In this document: positions 34,524-46,344 of the stretch, piece by piece
Numbering within the stretch: the stretch's first letter is position 1
How the letters are laid out: every line of letters begins with the position of its first letter
Source of the DNA: Rhinopithecus roxellana
Taxonomy: Eukaryota > Chordata > Mammalia > Primates > Cercopithecidae
Assembly: GCF_007565055.1 (NCBI RefSeq)
Contig: NC_044565.1
Coordinates: 47,897,378 to 47,961,377, forward strand
Length of the DNA: 64,000 bases
Reading direction: 5' to 3'
Notes under the pieces: model-generated
What the model saw: the letters and a program-made list of their open reading frames with translations, nothing else
Told to the model about the DNA's origin: nothing
Databases searched by the model: none
Program-made: the position numbers and the translations under genes

Positions 34524-37009
34524 AATAGGTTTTCTTTTACTTTTGATTTTGAATGTATTTTCTCAGCCTTTACTCTCATAATGCCATTTTTAGTGTTTAA
34601 TGCAAATGTAGAATGAAGAAAAAGTGTTAAGTGTTCGAAAGTCATGTGTTTCTAATGTCATCATGAAAAACTCAGGTATATTAACCCAGATCTTCATTAT
34701 CCAAAACTCTTATTATACAAGTTATCTTAAAAGATTTAACGTTGAAAAAGTATAGAACGCAAGTTCTACAATGTTTGAAATTGTTGGAAACTAACACCAA
34801 AGACAGTTTCTTGAAATAAGTGTTTTAATATGTAAGAAATATATGTTTAATATGTAAAAAAAATTTTTACTTTTGCAGGTTTACAGTTTATTTTATAATA
34901 TAGTAAGAGCATTATGTATAGTTATATTTTTCAAACAAGTCTATTAAAGAATTCAGTTTACCAAAAAAGTTACATATGCCTTGGCAGATCAAGTAGCCAA
35001 CTTTTTCCAGAAGTTGATTTTTTCAATAAAGGTTTGTGATTTCAGAATTTCAAATCAAAATATTTAAACACTTTTTAAAATATAAGAACAAACAAAAGTG
35101 ATTTGTAACAAAAATCCTAGCTAATTCAAATGCTAAGATAATGTGGAGCTGCTGGTGTAAAACCATGCTGCAGTAGTGGCTCCTGTTAGCAATATTCAAA
35201 AAGTCCACAAGATGGGAGCATTTCACTACAAACATTATTAGCACATTCGGCCAAAAATAGGATGTAATACATTTTGCTTTCCCCTTCTGTAGAAAAACAA
35301 GTGAGAGTTTAATGAAAGATTGAATTTCCTTTTTTGTTGTTGTTTTAAAAAAAATGGCTTCAGGACATTTTTCAGCACTGAGAATCTCTATCACAGGCAA
35401 ATGAATGGTTTTCTATTCATATGACGTAGTTTGGAAGTGTTGTGCTACTTCTGTCTCCTCAAATTCGTTTAAATTAACTTTTGGGAAAATAGTGGCTATG
35501 AAAAAAGAGGAGCGTAAAGAAATTGATCTGCTTACAAATTTGCCTTTAGATATAAAAATATTAAATCCTAAGCATTGTAGAACTTCGGCTCTATACTTTT
35601 TAAACATTAAGTCTTTTAAGAGAACTTGTATAATAAAGATCTTGCCTTAATCTGAAACATAGTCATAGATCTACTTTGAGTTCACAGCCTCCCTTCTCTA
35701 TGCCTGTCATTCAGATTTATTACCCAACATTTGCATTCTATGTATGATTAATGTAATACACTTTTAGATCTCTTAAAGGCGACAATTGCATAGACAATTC
35801 ATCACTTGGTAGCAACTTATGATATTACTAGTGGTGCCTAAAACAGCTATGAAAATTTGATCTCATGTACTTTTGTCGTAACATTTTAAAATATCAAGTA
35901 TAAACTCTTGATACCAAAAAACAGGCTTTGCTTTTTAATGATAGACACTATTTTCACGTGGAGTCAGTTATGAGTTATTTTGCCTCTCATCACTTTACTA
36001 AAGTCTTCTCTCATTACCCTAGCTGAAAGTATTGCTTTGTCACCTGAATTACTAATATCTGATTACTTGCATGGTCATAACTGGGTAGATATCACGCAGT
36101 AATACACTGGTTTTTAGACTTTTACCCCAGTGGAAGCCTTTTTCCAAATCTTATGCAAAAGTCCAATAAATAAAGCAGAATTAATATGTTTATTGATTTA
36201 AATTATAACATTTCCTAATAAATTCAGTTAGTGAGAAAAATGAGCTATTCTGAAGAATATTAAAATTGGAGAATTGTGGATGACTCCTACAATCCTAAAT
36301 TGGTTTAAACATCTATTTGTTTCTCTGATTAGTTTTGGGACTGTAACAGTAAGAAAATCCTAAATCATGAGAAGATACAAATGTTATCAGTGTTTAAACG
36401 TTCTTTGCAATGACAGGATGTTTTCATTTAATCTGTTCTAGAAACTTGAAAGATTAATTGGGAATATTGTTTTATAGGTGAATCACCAATGGTATCTTGG
36501 AGTTGTTCACATTTCTTATAATTATTTGAAGTGTTATCTGCTTCTCTGACTCGGTGAAAGTCATGTCATGCAAGTTTTTAATGATTTTTACAGACTTTGC
36601 TCAGGCTTCTGGTCTGTAGTGTAGTGTACTGGTTTGCATAATTTTGTAAACAAAAAAGTGCTGATCCGGATTCTGAAAAAATGATGAAGGAAATTAAATA
36701 TGTGCATAAAGATGGAGGAGAAGCTTTATTTCCAAGTCTGCAAAAAACTGAAACTAAAAGAAAAATCCAGAATGACTTATCAGCACAGCTTATTTGTTGA
36801 TCTTCTTCAGTGTGTTAAAATGTAATATGTAACAGCATTCTTTTCTATTATAGTTTTAAGGAGTTAAAAACGTGTAAGTCATTACCTGAGGGATTTTGAG
36901 CCATGTCTGTGGCTCCTGTTTGAACTAGTGCAGTGAGCAGTCGGCAGCTTTTGAAGCAGTCAGGAGCAGGTACCTGCTGTGCTGCTGTGTCCATGATGGG
37001 GCTGCATCC

Positions 37010-37145
37010 GTTGCTTACCTCTCTGAGCCTTAGTTTCCTCATTCTAAAAATGGAAATAATAAATACCTCATGGGATGCAGAGAGAGAAGTTAGGTAAACT
37101 AGGTAAAGCAACTGCCTCAGAGAATGGCAGACAGTAGGTATTCAG
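37010..37145 (+). mobile_element. MIR fragment
   Basis: 'ctctgagccttagtttcctc' followed by 'aaaatggaaataataaatac' is the classic MIR segment. Confidence 0.7.
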
Positions 37146-38149
37146 CCAATTAGTTCTTTTTAAATTTCCTTCTCAATTCTTCATAACTTTTAACTATAGT
37201 TTCCCTGTTAGAGTTTATATAAGAAGAGGGATGCAGAGCCCCTAAACGTACCTTCCTCAGAACATTTGACATAGTAGACATGAACGAAGGCAGTGCCTTA
37301 CCAGTATTGTGCTTGAACCTAGGCAGATACCCCTTTGAGTTTTTATATTTTACCCTCCCTGGTTGTTGATTCTTCTTTCATCCATCTAGTTGCCAGAATT
37401 GCAGCCTTAATGCCAAAGACAGTTTGTGTACATGATGACATTCTACTGAGTTTAAGGGTTTTTTTAATCCTTTAAGTTACATGCATACAAGTTTCCTTCC
37501 TTCATATAAAAACGTAATCTTGGGCCCTGATGTTCTGGCCAAGTAGATCATCTTAGAGATATACACCCTCAGTGGGAATACTTTTTGTTTAATGTAGAGT
37601 AATCTCTTCTGGTGAGTGAGATAATAACTTTGTTTAGCTCTGCCGACGTTTTCCATGGCAACTTATACGAGTGCTTTTATGGTTTGCACCATTTAACCCT
37701 AATCACACTGTCCTTAAACACGTAAGTCAGACACATTAGATACTTGAAAATGCCTTCTTTTAAACCAGAAATAAACAGACAAACACACTTGAAGAAGCCA
37801 TGCCATGATGATCTATTCGGCCTGCAGAGTATATAAGCTCTTCATTGTTTCCTAGTGTAGTTACTCAATAGGATGCCTGAAAAATGAGTGTCAGTGAGAA
37901 CACCTGGCACTGTTCGCATTATTGTCTTGAGAATATTCTGTGACCACCACAGGAGCACAGATGCCTCTTTTCTCTTCCAGCGAGTTCTTTTCTCCGCAGA
38001 GAGCTATCGTGTATTTAATGCAGTCTTCTGCATGTGGACAGCTTCAGCTCTTGGTACTTTTATTACTTCCGCTGTGGCAGACAAAGTGTCTACTTTCTGA
38101 CCCCCTAAGCTAGTGTTCTTTCCAACATGGTAGGAAAGGTGACTCATGG

Positions 38150-38450
38150 AATAGCGATGAAAATACTTTTACAAAAATACTAGGAATGATGAAAACTTAC
38201 AGATGCAGCAAAGGCAGTGCTCAGAGGGAAATTTATGGCTGTAAATGCCTACATTAAAAAAAGAGAAAGATATTAAATTAATAGCCTAACTTTATACCTT
38301 GAGGAACTGGAAAAAGAAGAGCAAATTAAACCGCAAGCTAGCGGAAGGAAGGAAATAATCAAGGTTCGAGTAGAGAGAAATAAAATCAAGAATAGAATAA
38401 CAGTAGAGAAAAGCAATGAAACCACAAGTATTTTCCTTGAACATATCAAC
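38150..38450 (+). mobile_element. L1 ORF2 fragment, sense
   Basis: 'aaaggcagtgctcagaggga' and 'gaggaactggaaaaagaaga' are old L1 ORF2 sequence. It ends just before the ARL1 pseudogene. Confidence 0.8.
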
Positions 38451-38477
38451 AAACTGACAGATCCAGTGTGGAAGTCC

Positions 38478-39583
38478 AGGCTCAGAGGCAGAGCCAGAGG
38501 CCAAAGTGAGCAGAGGTGCCGCGAGTTGGAGTTGCTGCTGAGGCTAGGACCCGTTCCTGAGGATTGGTGAGGGTGAACAGGGCTTAATCACGGTAGGTTT
38601 TTCTCAAGTACTTTTTTTCCAGTCTGTCTGGAACCTGGGAAGTGAGGATTTTAATTTGGGGATTACACAGGAAAAAACCACAATTTTATGCAGATTACAG
38701 GTTGGAAAAGTCATTACTAACATTTCTATCATCAGATTTAATGTTGAGATGGTAACTTATAAAAACCATGCACGGCTGGGCACAGTGGCTAACACCTGTA
38801 ATCCCAGCACTTTAGGAGGCCAAGGCAGGCAGATCACCTGAGGTCAGGAGTTCGAGACCAGCCTGGCCAGCATGGTGAAACCTCGTCTCTACTAAAAATA
38901 CAAAAATTAGCCAGGCGTGGTGGCCGATGCCTGCACTGCCAGCTACTCGGGAGGCTGCGGCAGGAGAATTGCTTGAACCCAGGAGGCAGAGGTTGCAGTG
39001 AGCTGAGAGATTGCACCACTGCACTCCAGCCTGGGCAACAAGAGCGAAACTCCGTCTTAAAACAAAAACAAAACCAACTAAGAAAACATATAGAATTCCA
39101 AGTCTGGGATTTAGGAGGACAGAGCCATACTGAAGATATTATTATTCAAACACAGATGCTGTGGAGCAGAGAGTTGTGACCAAGACCGAATTGGCATTTC
39201 CAAGTCAGAGTTAGTTGCCATGTTGATGGAGAGCTGAGAAAAGCCATTTTAGGGGCATTTGCAAATAAGCAGGACATGGAACAGGCCATGACTCCCTCAG
39301 AGATGCACATTCACTTGGATTATCTGCCTCAAAGGACTGAAAAGGCAAATATTCAGAACTTCAGCAATCAGAGGCACTGGCCTTCGTGAGACAATGGAGT
39401 GATTAGTTGAAACATTAAAGAGCAAACAACAGTAGTCACTTCTGCTCCTCTGAAATGAAGATGGCCTCACATATCCCTTTGGAAACAGTCAAGTGTACTT
39501 CTCATGACTAAAGGTTAAAGCTGTATGACTGTTGGCATTTACTGAACTGACTGTGACATTTGTAATAAATAAATATTAAAAAA
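38478..39583 (+). pseudogene. ARL1: ARL1 processed pseudogene, interrupted by an Alu
   Basis: An intron-less copy of the mRNA for ARF-like GTPase 1. A GC-rich 5' part (38478-38589) looks like the 5' UTR. The start codon appears changed to ACG at 38590. Recognisable pieces are KTTILCRLQVGKVIT (phosphate-binding region), FNVEMVTYKN, FQVWDLGGQ (switch II) and FANKQDMEQAM (nucleotide-base binding). It ends in 'aataaataaatattaaaaaaag', with a polyadenylation signal and a short A-tail. An Alu at 38774 splits it between the VTYKN and FQVWD regions. Frameshifts and changed residues show it is dead. The closely related ARF/ARL genes are possible sources, but the KQDMEQAMT wording fits ARL1 best from memory. 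Confidence 0.88.
38774..39062 (+). mobile_element. Alu (S-like), sense, inside the ARL1 pseudogene
   Basis: 'ggctgggcacagtggctaac' to 'aaaacaaaaacaaaacc'. It must be younger than the pseudogene it splits. Confidence 0.93.
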
Positions 39584-40082
39584 AGATATTTGGTTGAAAG
39601 GGTAATTCATCTTGATTGAGCCAAATGAGTGTTCTATGTTGTGGGACATGTTGCTGCCCTGCTTTCTTAATGTTAAGTACACTTTCCATCTGTATGGGAT
39701 TTTTATTCAAATAGTCCTATTAAAGTATGCATTTTATTGGGGAAAAACAAACCCTATTTTTTGAACCAATGGTTGCATTTTGTTTGTATAACACTAGTAA
39801 ATATCTTAACTTTTTTTTTCATAAAGTGAATTTCCAAAGATTGCAGTAAATAGAATAGGCTAGGAAATAGTGTGGGTAGCATAGTCTTCATTTTCGTAAT
39901 TGACTACTTTATATTAAGCTGTTTGGTTTAAAAGCTTTTGGATGTAGGCCTGATGTTGAGATCATTATTTTAGTGGTTAACTTTACTCTTTTCTGCAGCT
40001 AACATTGTACTCAATGGTGAAAGACTGAAATTATCCCTCCTAAGTTACAAGAACAGGACAAGGATGCCTGCTGCTATGAACA

Positions 40083-40440
40083 AATGCTTGTGTCCTGCCA
40101 AAATTTTTTATGTTGAAGCCCAAACCCCCAATATGACATTATTTAGAGTTGGTACCTTTGGGAGATAATTAGGTTTAGATAAGGTCATGAGGGTGGAATC
40201 CTCGTATGGGATTAGTACCCTTCTAAGAAGAAACTAGAGAGCTTTTCTCTCTCTGTAGTGTCCTTGATGTCAGGACATAGGAAGAGGATCATCTGCAAAC
40301 CAAAAAGAAGGCCCTTACCAGAACCTTACCATCTGGCATTTTGATCTCTGACTTCCAGCCTCTGTAACTTCAAGAAATAAATGTCTGCTGTTTAAGCCAC
40401 CCAGCCTATGGTATTCTGCTACAGCAGCCTGAGCTAACGA
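40083..40440 (+). mobile_element. Solitary LTR, MaLR-like
   Basis: 'tatgttgaagcccaaacccc', 'gataaggtcatgagggtgga', 'gggattagtacccttctaag', 'aagaaataaatgtctgctgt' and 'cagcctgagctaacgaaaat' follow the layout of a mammalian-apparent LTR with an AATAAA signal. No internal region is present. The family name is from memory and approximate. Confidence 0.6.
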
Positions 40441-40444
40441 AAAT

Positions 40445-40957
40445 ACCCACTTTCACCACAGCTATTCAACTTTGCACTAGAAGCTTTAGCCATTGCAATT
40501 GGACAAGCAAAATAAATGAAAGAATCCAAATTGGATGATGATTCTATATATAGAAAAATCCCAAAGAGCCCACAAGAAAGCTGTTAGAGCTAATTAATCA
40601 GCAGGTACAGATCAACACACAAAGATCAGTTGTGTTTCTGTACACCTTCAGTGAACAATCTGAAAGGAAATTAAGGAGGCAGTTCATTTTACAGTAGCAT
40701 CTAAAAGAATAAAATACCTCAGAATAACTTTAACCAAGAAAGTTAAAGCCTTGTACACTGACAACTAAAAAAAATTGCCAAAAGAAATGAAAGATCTAAA
40801 TAAGTGGGAAGACATCTTGTGCTCGTGGGTAGGAAGACTAAACATACTACCTGAAGTGATCTACAGATTTAATATTATACCCATCAAAATTCCAGTGGCC
40901 TTTTTTTGCAGAAACAGAAAACTGATCCTTAAATTCATATGCAATTGCAAGATACCT
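40445..40957 (+). mobile_element. L1 ORF2 fragment, sense
   Basis: 'tttagccattgcaattggac', 'ggcagttcattttacagtag' and 'atacccatcaaaattccagt' are L1 ORF2 sequence downstream of the catalytic centre. Confidence 0.85.
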
Positions 40958-41101
40958 CATGCTTGGCTAATTTTTGGTATTTTTATTAGAGACGGGTTTC
41001 ACCGTGCTAGCCAGGGTAGTCTGGATCTCCTGACCTCGTGATCCACCCGCCTCGGCCTCCCAGAGTACTGGGATTACAGGCGTGAGCCACCGCGCCCAGC
41101 C
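40958..41101 (-). mobile_element. Half Alu, antisense
   Basis: Contains only the left-monomer half, from 'gcttggctaatttttggtat' to 'gagccaccgcgcccagcc'. It directly abuts the L1 fragment. Confidence 0.85.
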
Positions 41102-42699
41102 CGGGTTTTTGCCTTTTCACAGATGGCAGTGGGCGTATAAATGGACTCCATTTTATCTTTGTTTCTGACTTTTTGGCTGCAATGCCAAGTGGCTGTTTTC
41201 TGTCTGTGTGTTCTGTCTGTCTCCCAGAATCTCCAAAGTGTTCTGTACATGGATAGTACTTAATAAATGGGCATTCACTGGTAGAAAGTATTTGAGAGAC
41301 TATTAGAAGTTAAATTTGTTTCAAGGTAATAAAATTCTAAGGCATTTAAGAGTTTTCTGTGTTTAAATTTTTAAAGAAAATGTGTCTTATTTTTTAATGC
41401 CCTACTAAATAATGACATTATTAGGCAGCTACTTTTAGATAAAATGTGATAAATAATACCTTCTTCATAAATTCTGCTCTAAGAATCTGTTTATATTTTG
41501 ATTTAAAATAGAAGTCTTTTATGTAATTTAAAACCTCATTTTGAATGGAAGTGATATGAATAGTTTGTGCAATTTCTGCCAAGGAATTAATATGGACTTT
41601 GTATAAACCACTGTCATTTATAATCAAAATGCTTTTAACTTACATTGATGTTGGCATTAACAAGTATTGCTAGATTGGTAGCATAGAAGGAAATTGCATT
41701 TAGACTTACTAGGAGCTCATTGGTGCCTGAGGTTTTATAACGCTTTCTTTGGGCCATTTAACTGCTGGCAACTTTAATTCACATGATTCATAATACTGGA
41801 AATTTAAATTCACTCTTAATTGAAAAGTGAAGTTACTTAAATTCTTTAAATGCTAACCTTTGGAAAAATATCTGAAAAATAAAAGCACATATGATTTTGA
41901 TGGCCCACTGCCAAAAGATTATCATTTACATAAATATCTCTTTCAGCAGAAGAGTTTAATGTATTGAGCTCAGAAGGTTAGAATAGAGACTTCAATCTGG
42001 AAGCCAGCAGTAGCCTGTTGGCTTGTGAACAGCAGCATTGTTCATCATACTGAGAACACTGTTGCATTCAGGCAGAAGCAGAGCTGGCATTAAAATGCAG
42101 TTAATTTGTTTCATGTGACTTGTCAGCTGTGTGTTTTTATCTAAATCTTTCTAGATTCTCTTTTTAGTATTTTGTGTTCAACTCCTGAAATAGATGAACT
42201 ACCTATTTAACTGTTTAAGCTCTGATTTTATCGCCACTTGCAACCATTCTCCAGGTTTTCCATTTCATTTTAAATGTATTTAATAATCAGTTTGAACACG
42301 ATTTTAATGTATTAAAAGTAACCCCATCTCACAGGGCTTTTCTGTCTTGTGCATGTGTCTGTGTCTGTAAAAGGAACTTTCTGAAATTAATTAAGATAAA
42401 ATTGCTACCCTTATTTTCTCACCAGCATCCTATTCTCTTCTTGTTTGCTAATTGTGTTCTCTGGATTTTTCCCTTAGATGACTTTTAATATTTGGCTACT
42501 AGCCAAGTATTGGGTCTGAGCAGTAAAGTGCTAGTCCCAAAGAAATGCTATAACTGTTACTAACATTAGAATAAGGTTCCCATTTCACTTTTTGAAGAGC
42601 ATGAAAATCTTACTGCTCCTCTGCAACTGTGCTCACTTAGTATAATCTAACGGGTAATATTCTTGTTTAATTGGAAAGATATATTCAGTGATTTTTAAA

Positions 42700-43140
42700 G
42701 AACTTTTTGAGGTATAATTGACATAAAATAAACTGCCATATTTAAATTGACCAATCTCAGGAGTTTGATAAATGTGTATACCCACAAAGTCACCACCACA
42801 ATCAAGAGAGTGAATGTTTCCATCAGTTCCAAAATTTTCCACCTGTTCCTTACCCTCCCTTGCCTCCCTCCTGCCTCACATTCCTAACTTCACAGCAAAC
42901 CCTGGTCTGCATTGATACTTTAGATTGGTTTGCATTTTCTAGTTTCATAGAAATGAAAACATACTGCTGTGCACTCTTTATTGGCTGGATTAATTTATTG
43001 AGAGATTCATCCATGTTCTTTGTATCAGTAGTTCATTTTTTTTATTAGTGCTGAGTAGTAGTCCACTGTGTGGATATACCACCATTTATTTATCCTTCCA
43101 TCTGTAAGTGGACATTTGGGTTGTTTCTAGTTTTCTCATG
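42700..43140 (-). mobile_element. Old L1 fragment, antisense
   Basis: 'gaggtataattgacataaaa', 'caccacaatcaagagagtga' and 'gagtagtagtccactgtgtg' are antisense L1 3'-end sequence. Confidence 0.75.
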
Positions 43141-43639
43141 TACCCCTTGTCTTTTAAATTCTCTTTCTTTTTCTTCTCTTTATCCCTCAGTGATTCGTTC
43201 TTGCTTACTGCCTTAGATCAGGAATTGTCAACATTTGACCATTTTCGACCTACAAAAACTACGGTTTCATACAGTAGTGTTTAATAAATGTTTTTAAATG
43301 AATATTACTTATTTTTACATTCAAGAGTCTCTGCATGATACAGAATTGTTTACATATCACTTGAACTCAGTTATACAAAACATTCCGCATAATAAGACTA
43401 AGTGATATATTATATTAGCAGGTATTGTGTCTGACTGGCAAAAGTATATGTTTTTCCTGTCTGTTTTTCCGTCTTGTGTATATACCTATATAGTAAGCAT
43501 ATATTACTTTTACAATAGGAAACAAAACCCTTTTTAAAAAAGGAAAAACTTATACTAACTTTTTTTTTAATTTGTGTAATTTATTTATAAGTTCTTCATT
43601 TCTTGTTTTCTTTGCAAAGGAAAAACTGTGGTATTCTAT

Positions 43640-43760
43640 TTAAAAAGCATGGGTTTCAGAACCAGATTCTCTTTCCTAGTTGTGTGACTTTGGGCAGTCT
43701 GTTTAATCTGTCTGAGGCCACTGTCGTCATCTGTAAAGCGATAACTCAGTGAATCTTCAC
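43640..43760 (+). mobile_element. MIR fragment
   Basis: 'gttgtgtgactttgggcagt' then 'gtcgtcatctgtaaagcga' is the MIR core. Confidence 0.75.
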
Positions 43761-43962
43761 TGAGCGGTGACCGTAGCCAGCTTAGTTGACCTGGAGCATA
43801 TGACATGCCTGTGCATGCGCGGCTGGCTCTCCTTCCTGTTTCCCCACCCATGTCCTGCCATGGCCAAAGGCAGTAGAATCTGGCCGTACACATTGTTACC
43901 TTTTTTTGTAAAATACTACTTTTTTGAGTTTCTTTCTCTTTTATTAAAAAAAAATTTTAGAC

Positions 43963-44249
43963 TGGGTGAGGTGGCTCATGCCTGTAATCCCAATAGGGAA
44001 GGTGAGGTGAATGGATTGTTTGAGCCCAGGAGTTCAAGAGCCTCCTGGGCAACATGGAGAAATCTTGTCTGTATAGAAAAACATAAAAATTAGCCAGGCT
44101 TGGTAGCATGAGCCTGTAGTTTTAGCTACTCCGGAGGCTGAGGTGGGAGGATCACTTGAGCCAGGGAGGCAGAGGTTGCAATGAGCCAAGATTGTGCCAC
44201 TGCACTCCAGCCTGGGCGGCAGAACAAGATTCTGTCTCAAAAATAAAAA
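43963..44249 (+). mobile_element. Old Alu, sense
   Basis: 'gactgggtgaggtggctcat' to an A-rich tail. It has a gap in the left monomer. Confidence 0.9.
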
Positions 44250-44287
44250 AAAATTAAATAAACCCTAAAAATTAAAAATAGATTTTT

Positions 44288-44590
44288 GGCTGGGCGTGGT
44301 GGCTCACACCTGTAATCCCAGCACTTTGGGAGATTGAGGTGGGTGGATCACCTTAGGTCAGGAGATCGAGACCATCCTGGCTAACATGGTAGAAACCCCG
44401 TCTCTACTAAAAAATACAAAAACTAGCCGGGCGAGGTGGTGGGCACCTGTAGTCCCAGCTACTCGGGAGGCTGAGGCAGGAGAATGGCATAAACCCAGGA
44501 GGCGGAGCTTGCAGTGAATTGAGATCCGGCCACTGCACTCCAGCCTGGGCGACAGAGCGAGACTCCGTCTCAAAAAAAAAAAAAAAAAAT
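44288..44590 (+). mobile_element. Young Alu, AluYR-type
   Basis: Full-length, with 'gagatccggccactgcactc' and 'aaaactagccgggcgaggtg'. A-tail followed by (taa)n. Confidence 0.93.
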
Positions 44591-44605
44591 AATAATAATA
44601 ATAAT

Positions 44606-44712
44606 ACAAAAATTAGCCGGGTATGGTAGTGCACACCTGTAATCCCAGCTACTCGGAAGGCGGAGGCAGGAGAATCCCTTGAACCTGGAGGCAGAGATTG
44701 CAGTGAGCCGAT
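44606..44712 (+). mobile_element. Partial Alu, right-monomer part, sense
   Basis: 'caaaaattagccgggtatgg' to 'gcagtgagccgatgtg'. Truncated at both ends. Third sense Alu piece in a row. Confidence 0.88.
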
Positions 44713-44839
44713 GTGTAATTAGACCAAATCAATCAGACCAAGATGTGTATTTGTTGTATAAGTAACTTCAGGTGACATGCAGAATTTGCCTTTCTAATAG
44801 TGACATTGATAACCTTTTTCATTGATTTCTTATTTGAAG

Positions 44840-45018
44840 AATATCAAAGAATATTCCAACAACTAAGGATGTTGAGCCACTGCTTGAAATTGATGGAGAT
44901 ATAAGAAATTTTGAGGTGTTTTTATCTTCAAGGACCCCAGTTCTTGTGGCTCGAGATGTAAAAGTCTTTTTGCCATGCACTGTAAACCTAGATCCCAAAC
45001 TACGGGAAATTATTGCAG
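44840..45018 (+). CDS. KIDINS220: KIDINS220 exon L: after the NTPase core
   Basis: Starts with the last base of an arginine codon after 'tttcttatttgaag' and ends before 'gtgggt' one base into the next codon. Encodes ISKNIPTTKDVEPLLEIDGD, then IRNFEVFLSSRTPVLVARDV and KVFLPCTVNLDPKLREIIA. This is the last part of the KAP region before the low-complexity cytoplasmic tail. Confidence 0.97.
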
Positions 45019-46120
45019 GTGGGTATTAGTAGTAAATTTCATTTTTCATCTGAAGTCCTAAGAATTTTTCATGTTTCTAACTTATTTGTATACATTTCTC
45101 CTGCTCTATGAAAAACCAAGAGGTATTAAACTAAGCACTACACAGAAAAATTAATGAAATTAAAGATTAGGAGTCTTGGTATCCTTTTGAGAATGTAAAG
45201 AAAATCCTGTTAGTATTTGTGGAACTCACTTTATTATGATCCCTGTCCCCACCCGTCGCGCCCCTGCCCAAGTCCTTACTTTGGAACCTTGGAATTGGAT
45301 TTCTTTTAACATACAGTCATGACTTCATGATGTCCATCCTTTGTAATTTGCCTGTCACCAGTCTTCGGTTCTTAATAGGGATCTCTATCCAGAGAAGTAA
45401 GAAAATCTTTATATTACTTTTCAGATATTAACTTAAATCTGGGGACTAGAGCTTCAGGGTAGTGACATTAAGGCTTTGAAATAAATGAAGTTCTGGAGGT
45501 ACCACTCTATGCACATGCACACACATAAAACCTTCATTGAAACAGTCTTTTGTATGACATGGCTCTGCTGACCTGCCTTTGAGTTTTCCAGGAACTGTGA
45601 AGAGATCACCTTAAACTACTTCTGTATTCTGTTTTCTAGGTACCTGTTACAAGGCTGATGTCAAAGGATATTACATGGCTGTGGAATTTGTTATTGTTGT
45701 TCAGAGGTGGATCAGTCTCATAATTTGCAAACCCACAGTCTTTGCTGACATTGTATGTGTTAATACCCAATATGAGTTATTAATAGTTGATAACATTATG
45801 AATCAAAAGAATTGTTAGAATATCTTAAATCCTTTAAGAGTTAGAGATGAGTCAGTAGTTCTAATAACTGAAGAGAAGAATCCAGATATTGGTGACTTCG
45901 AATGGTGAAAAAGCTTTTTATGCAAAGTAGCTGGGCAGTTCTCACTGAAAGGCCTGTGAGTTTTCAAGATTTTCTGTCTTCTTTTTTAATCTAGTTGGAA
46001 TCGCTGGCAAGAGTGATAAAGTCGTGTTTCTGCCTGGTAACTAAAGAAGAATGTGATAATTGGACTAATTCCTAATGTCCTATTTTCTCTTGCCTTGTGG
46101 GGTCTGATTGAATCTTTCAG
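45019..46120. other. KIDINS220: Intron with two exon-like segments
   Basis: No Alu or L1. It contains an acceptor followed by a 59-codon open frame in the gene's phase (45640-45817), and a 42-nt segment with both splice sites and matching phase (45995-46036). Confidence 0.6.
45995..46036 (+). CDS. KIDINS220: Candidate cassette exon, 42 nt
   Basis: Bounded by a strong pyrimidine tract ending 'tttttaatctag' and by the donor 'ctg|gtaact'. Inserted between exons L and M it gives VGIAGKSDKVVFLP, with no stop, and restores phase 1 to phase 1 exactly. I do not remember this segment in the reference protein. It could be a minor or neuronal exon, or a chance pseudo-exon. Confidence 0.35.
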
Positions 46121-46344
46121 ATGTTCGCGCTGCCAGAGAGCAGATCAGTATCGGAGGACTGGCGTACCCACCGCTCCCTCTACATGAGGGTCCTCCTAGG
46201 GCACCATCAGCATACAGCCAGCCCCCATCTGTGTGCTCTTCCACGTCCTTCAATGGGCCCTTCGCAGGTGGAGTGGTGTCACCACAGCCTCACAGCAGCT
46301 ATTACAGTGGCATGACAGGCCCTCAGCATCCCTTCTACAACAGG
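46121..46344 (+). CDS. KIDINS220: KIDINS220 exon M: proline-rich segment
   Basis: Encodes DVRAAREQISIGGLAYPPLP and then a Pro/Ser/Gly-rich, Tyr-containing stretch (PRAPSAYSQPPSV, SYYSGMTGPQHPFYNR). Proline-rich sequence in this part of the protein is known to bind CrkL-type SH3 domains. Ends in phase 0 before 'gtaagg'. Confidence 0.96.

Larger units (their letters stand above)
26309..44839. other. KIDINS220: 18.5-kb intron
   Basis: The largest intron in the window. Repeats and the ARL1 pseudogene are listed separately. Long AT-rich tracts with few recognisable repeats are 26860-30360, 34530-37000 and 41280-42690. I saw no exon candidate with both good splice sites and matching phase, but I did not search every position. 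Confidence 0.8.
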
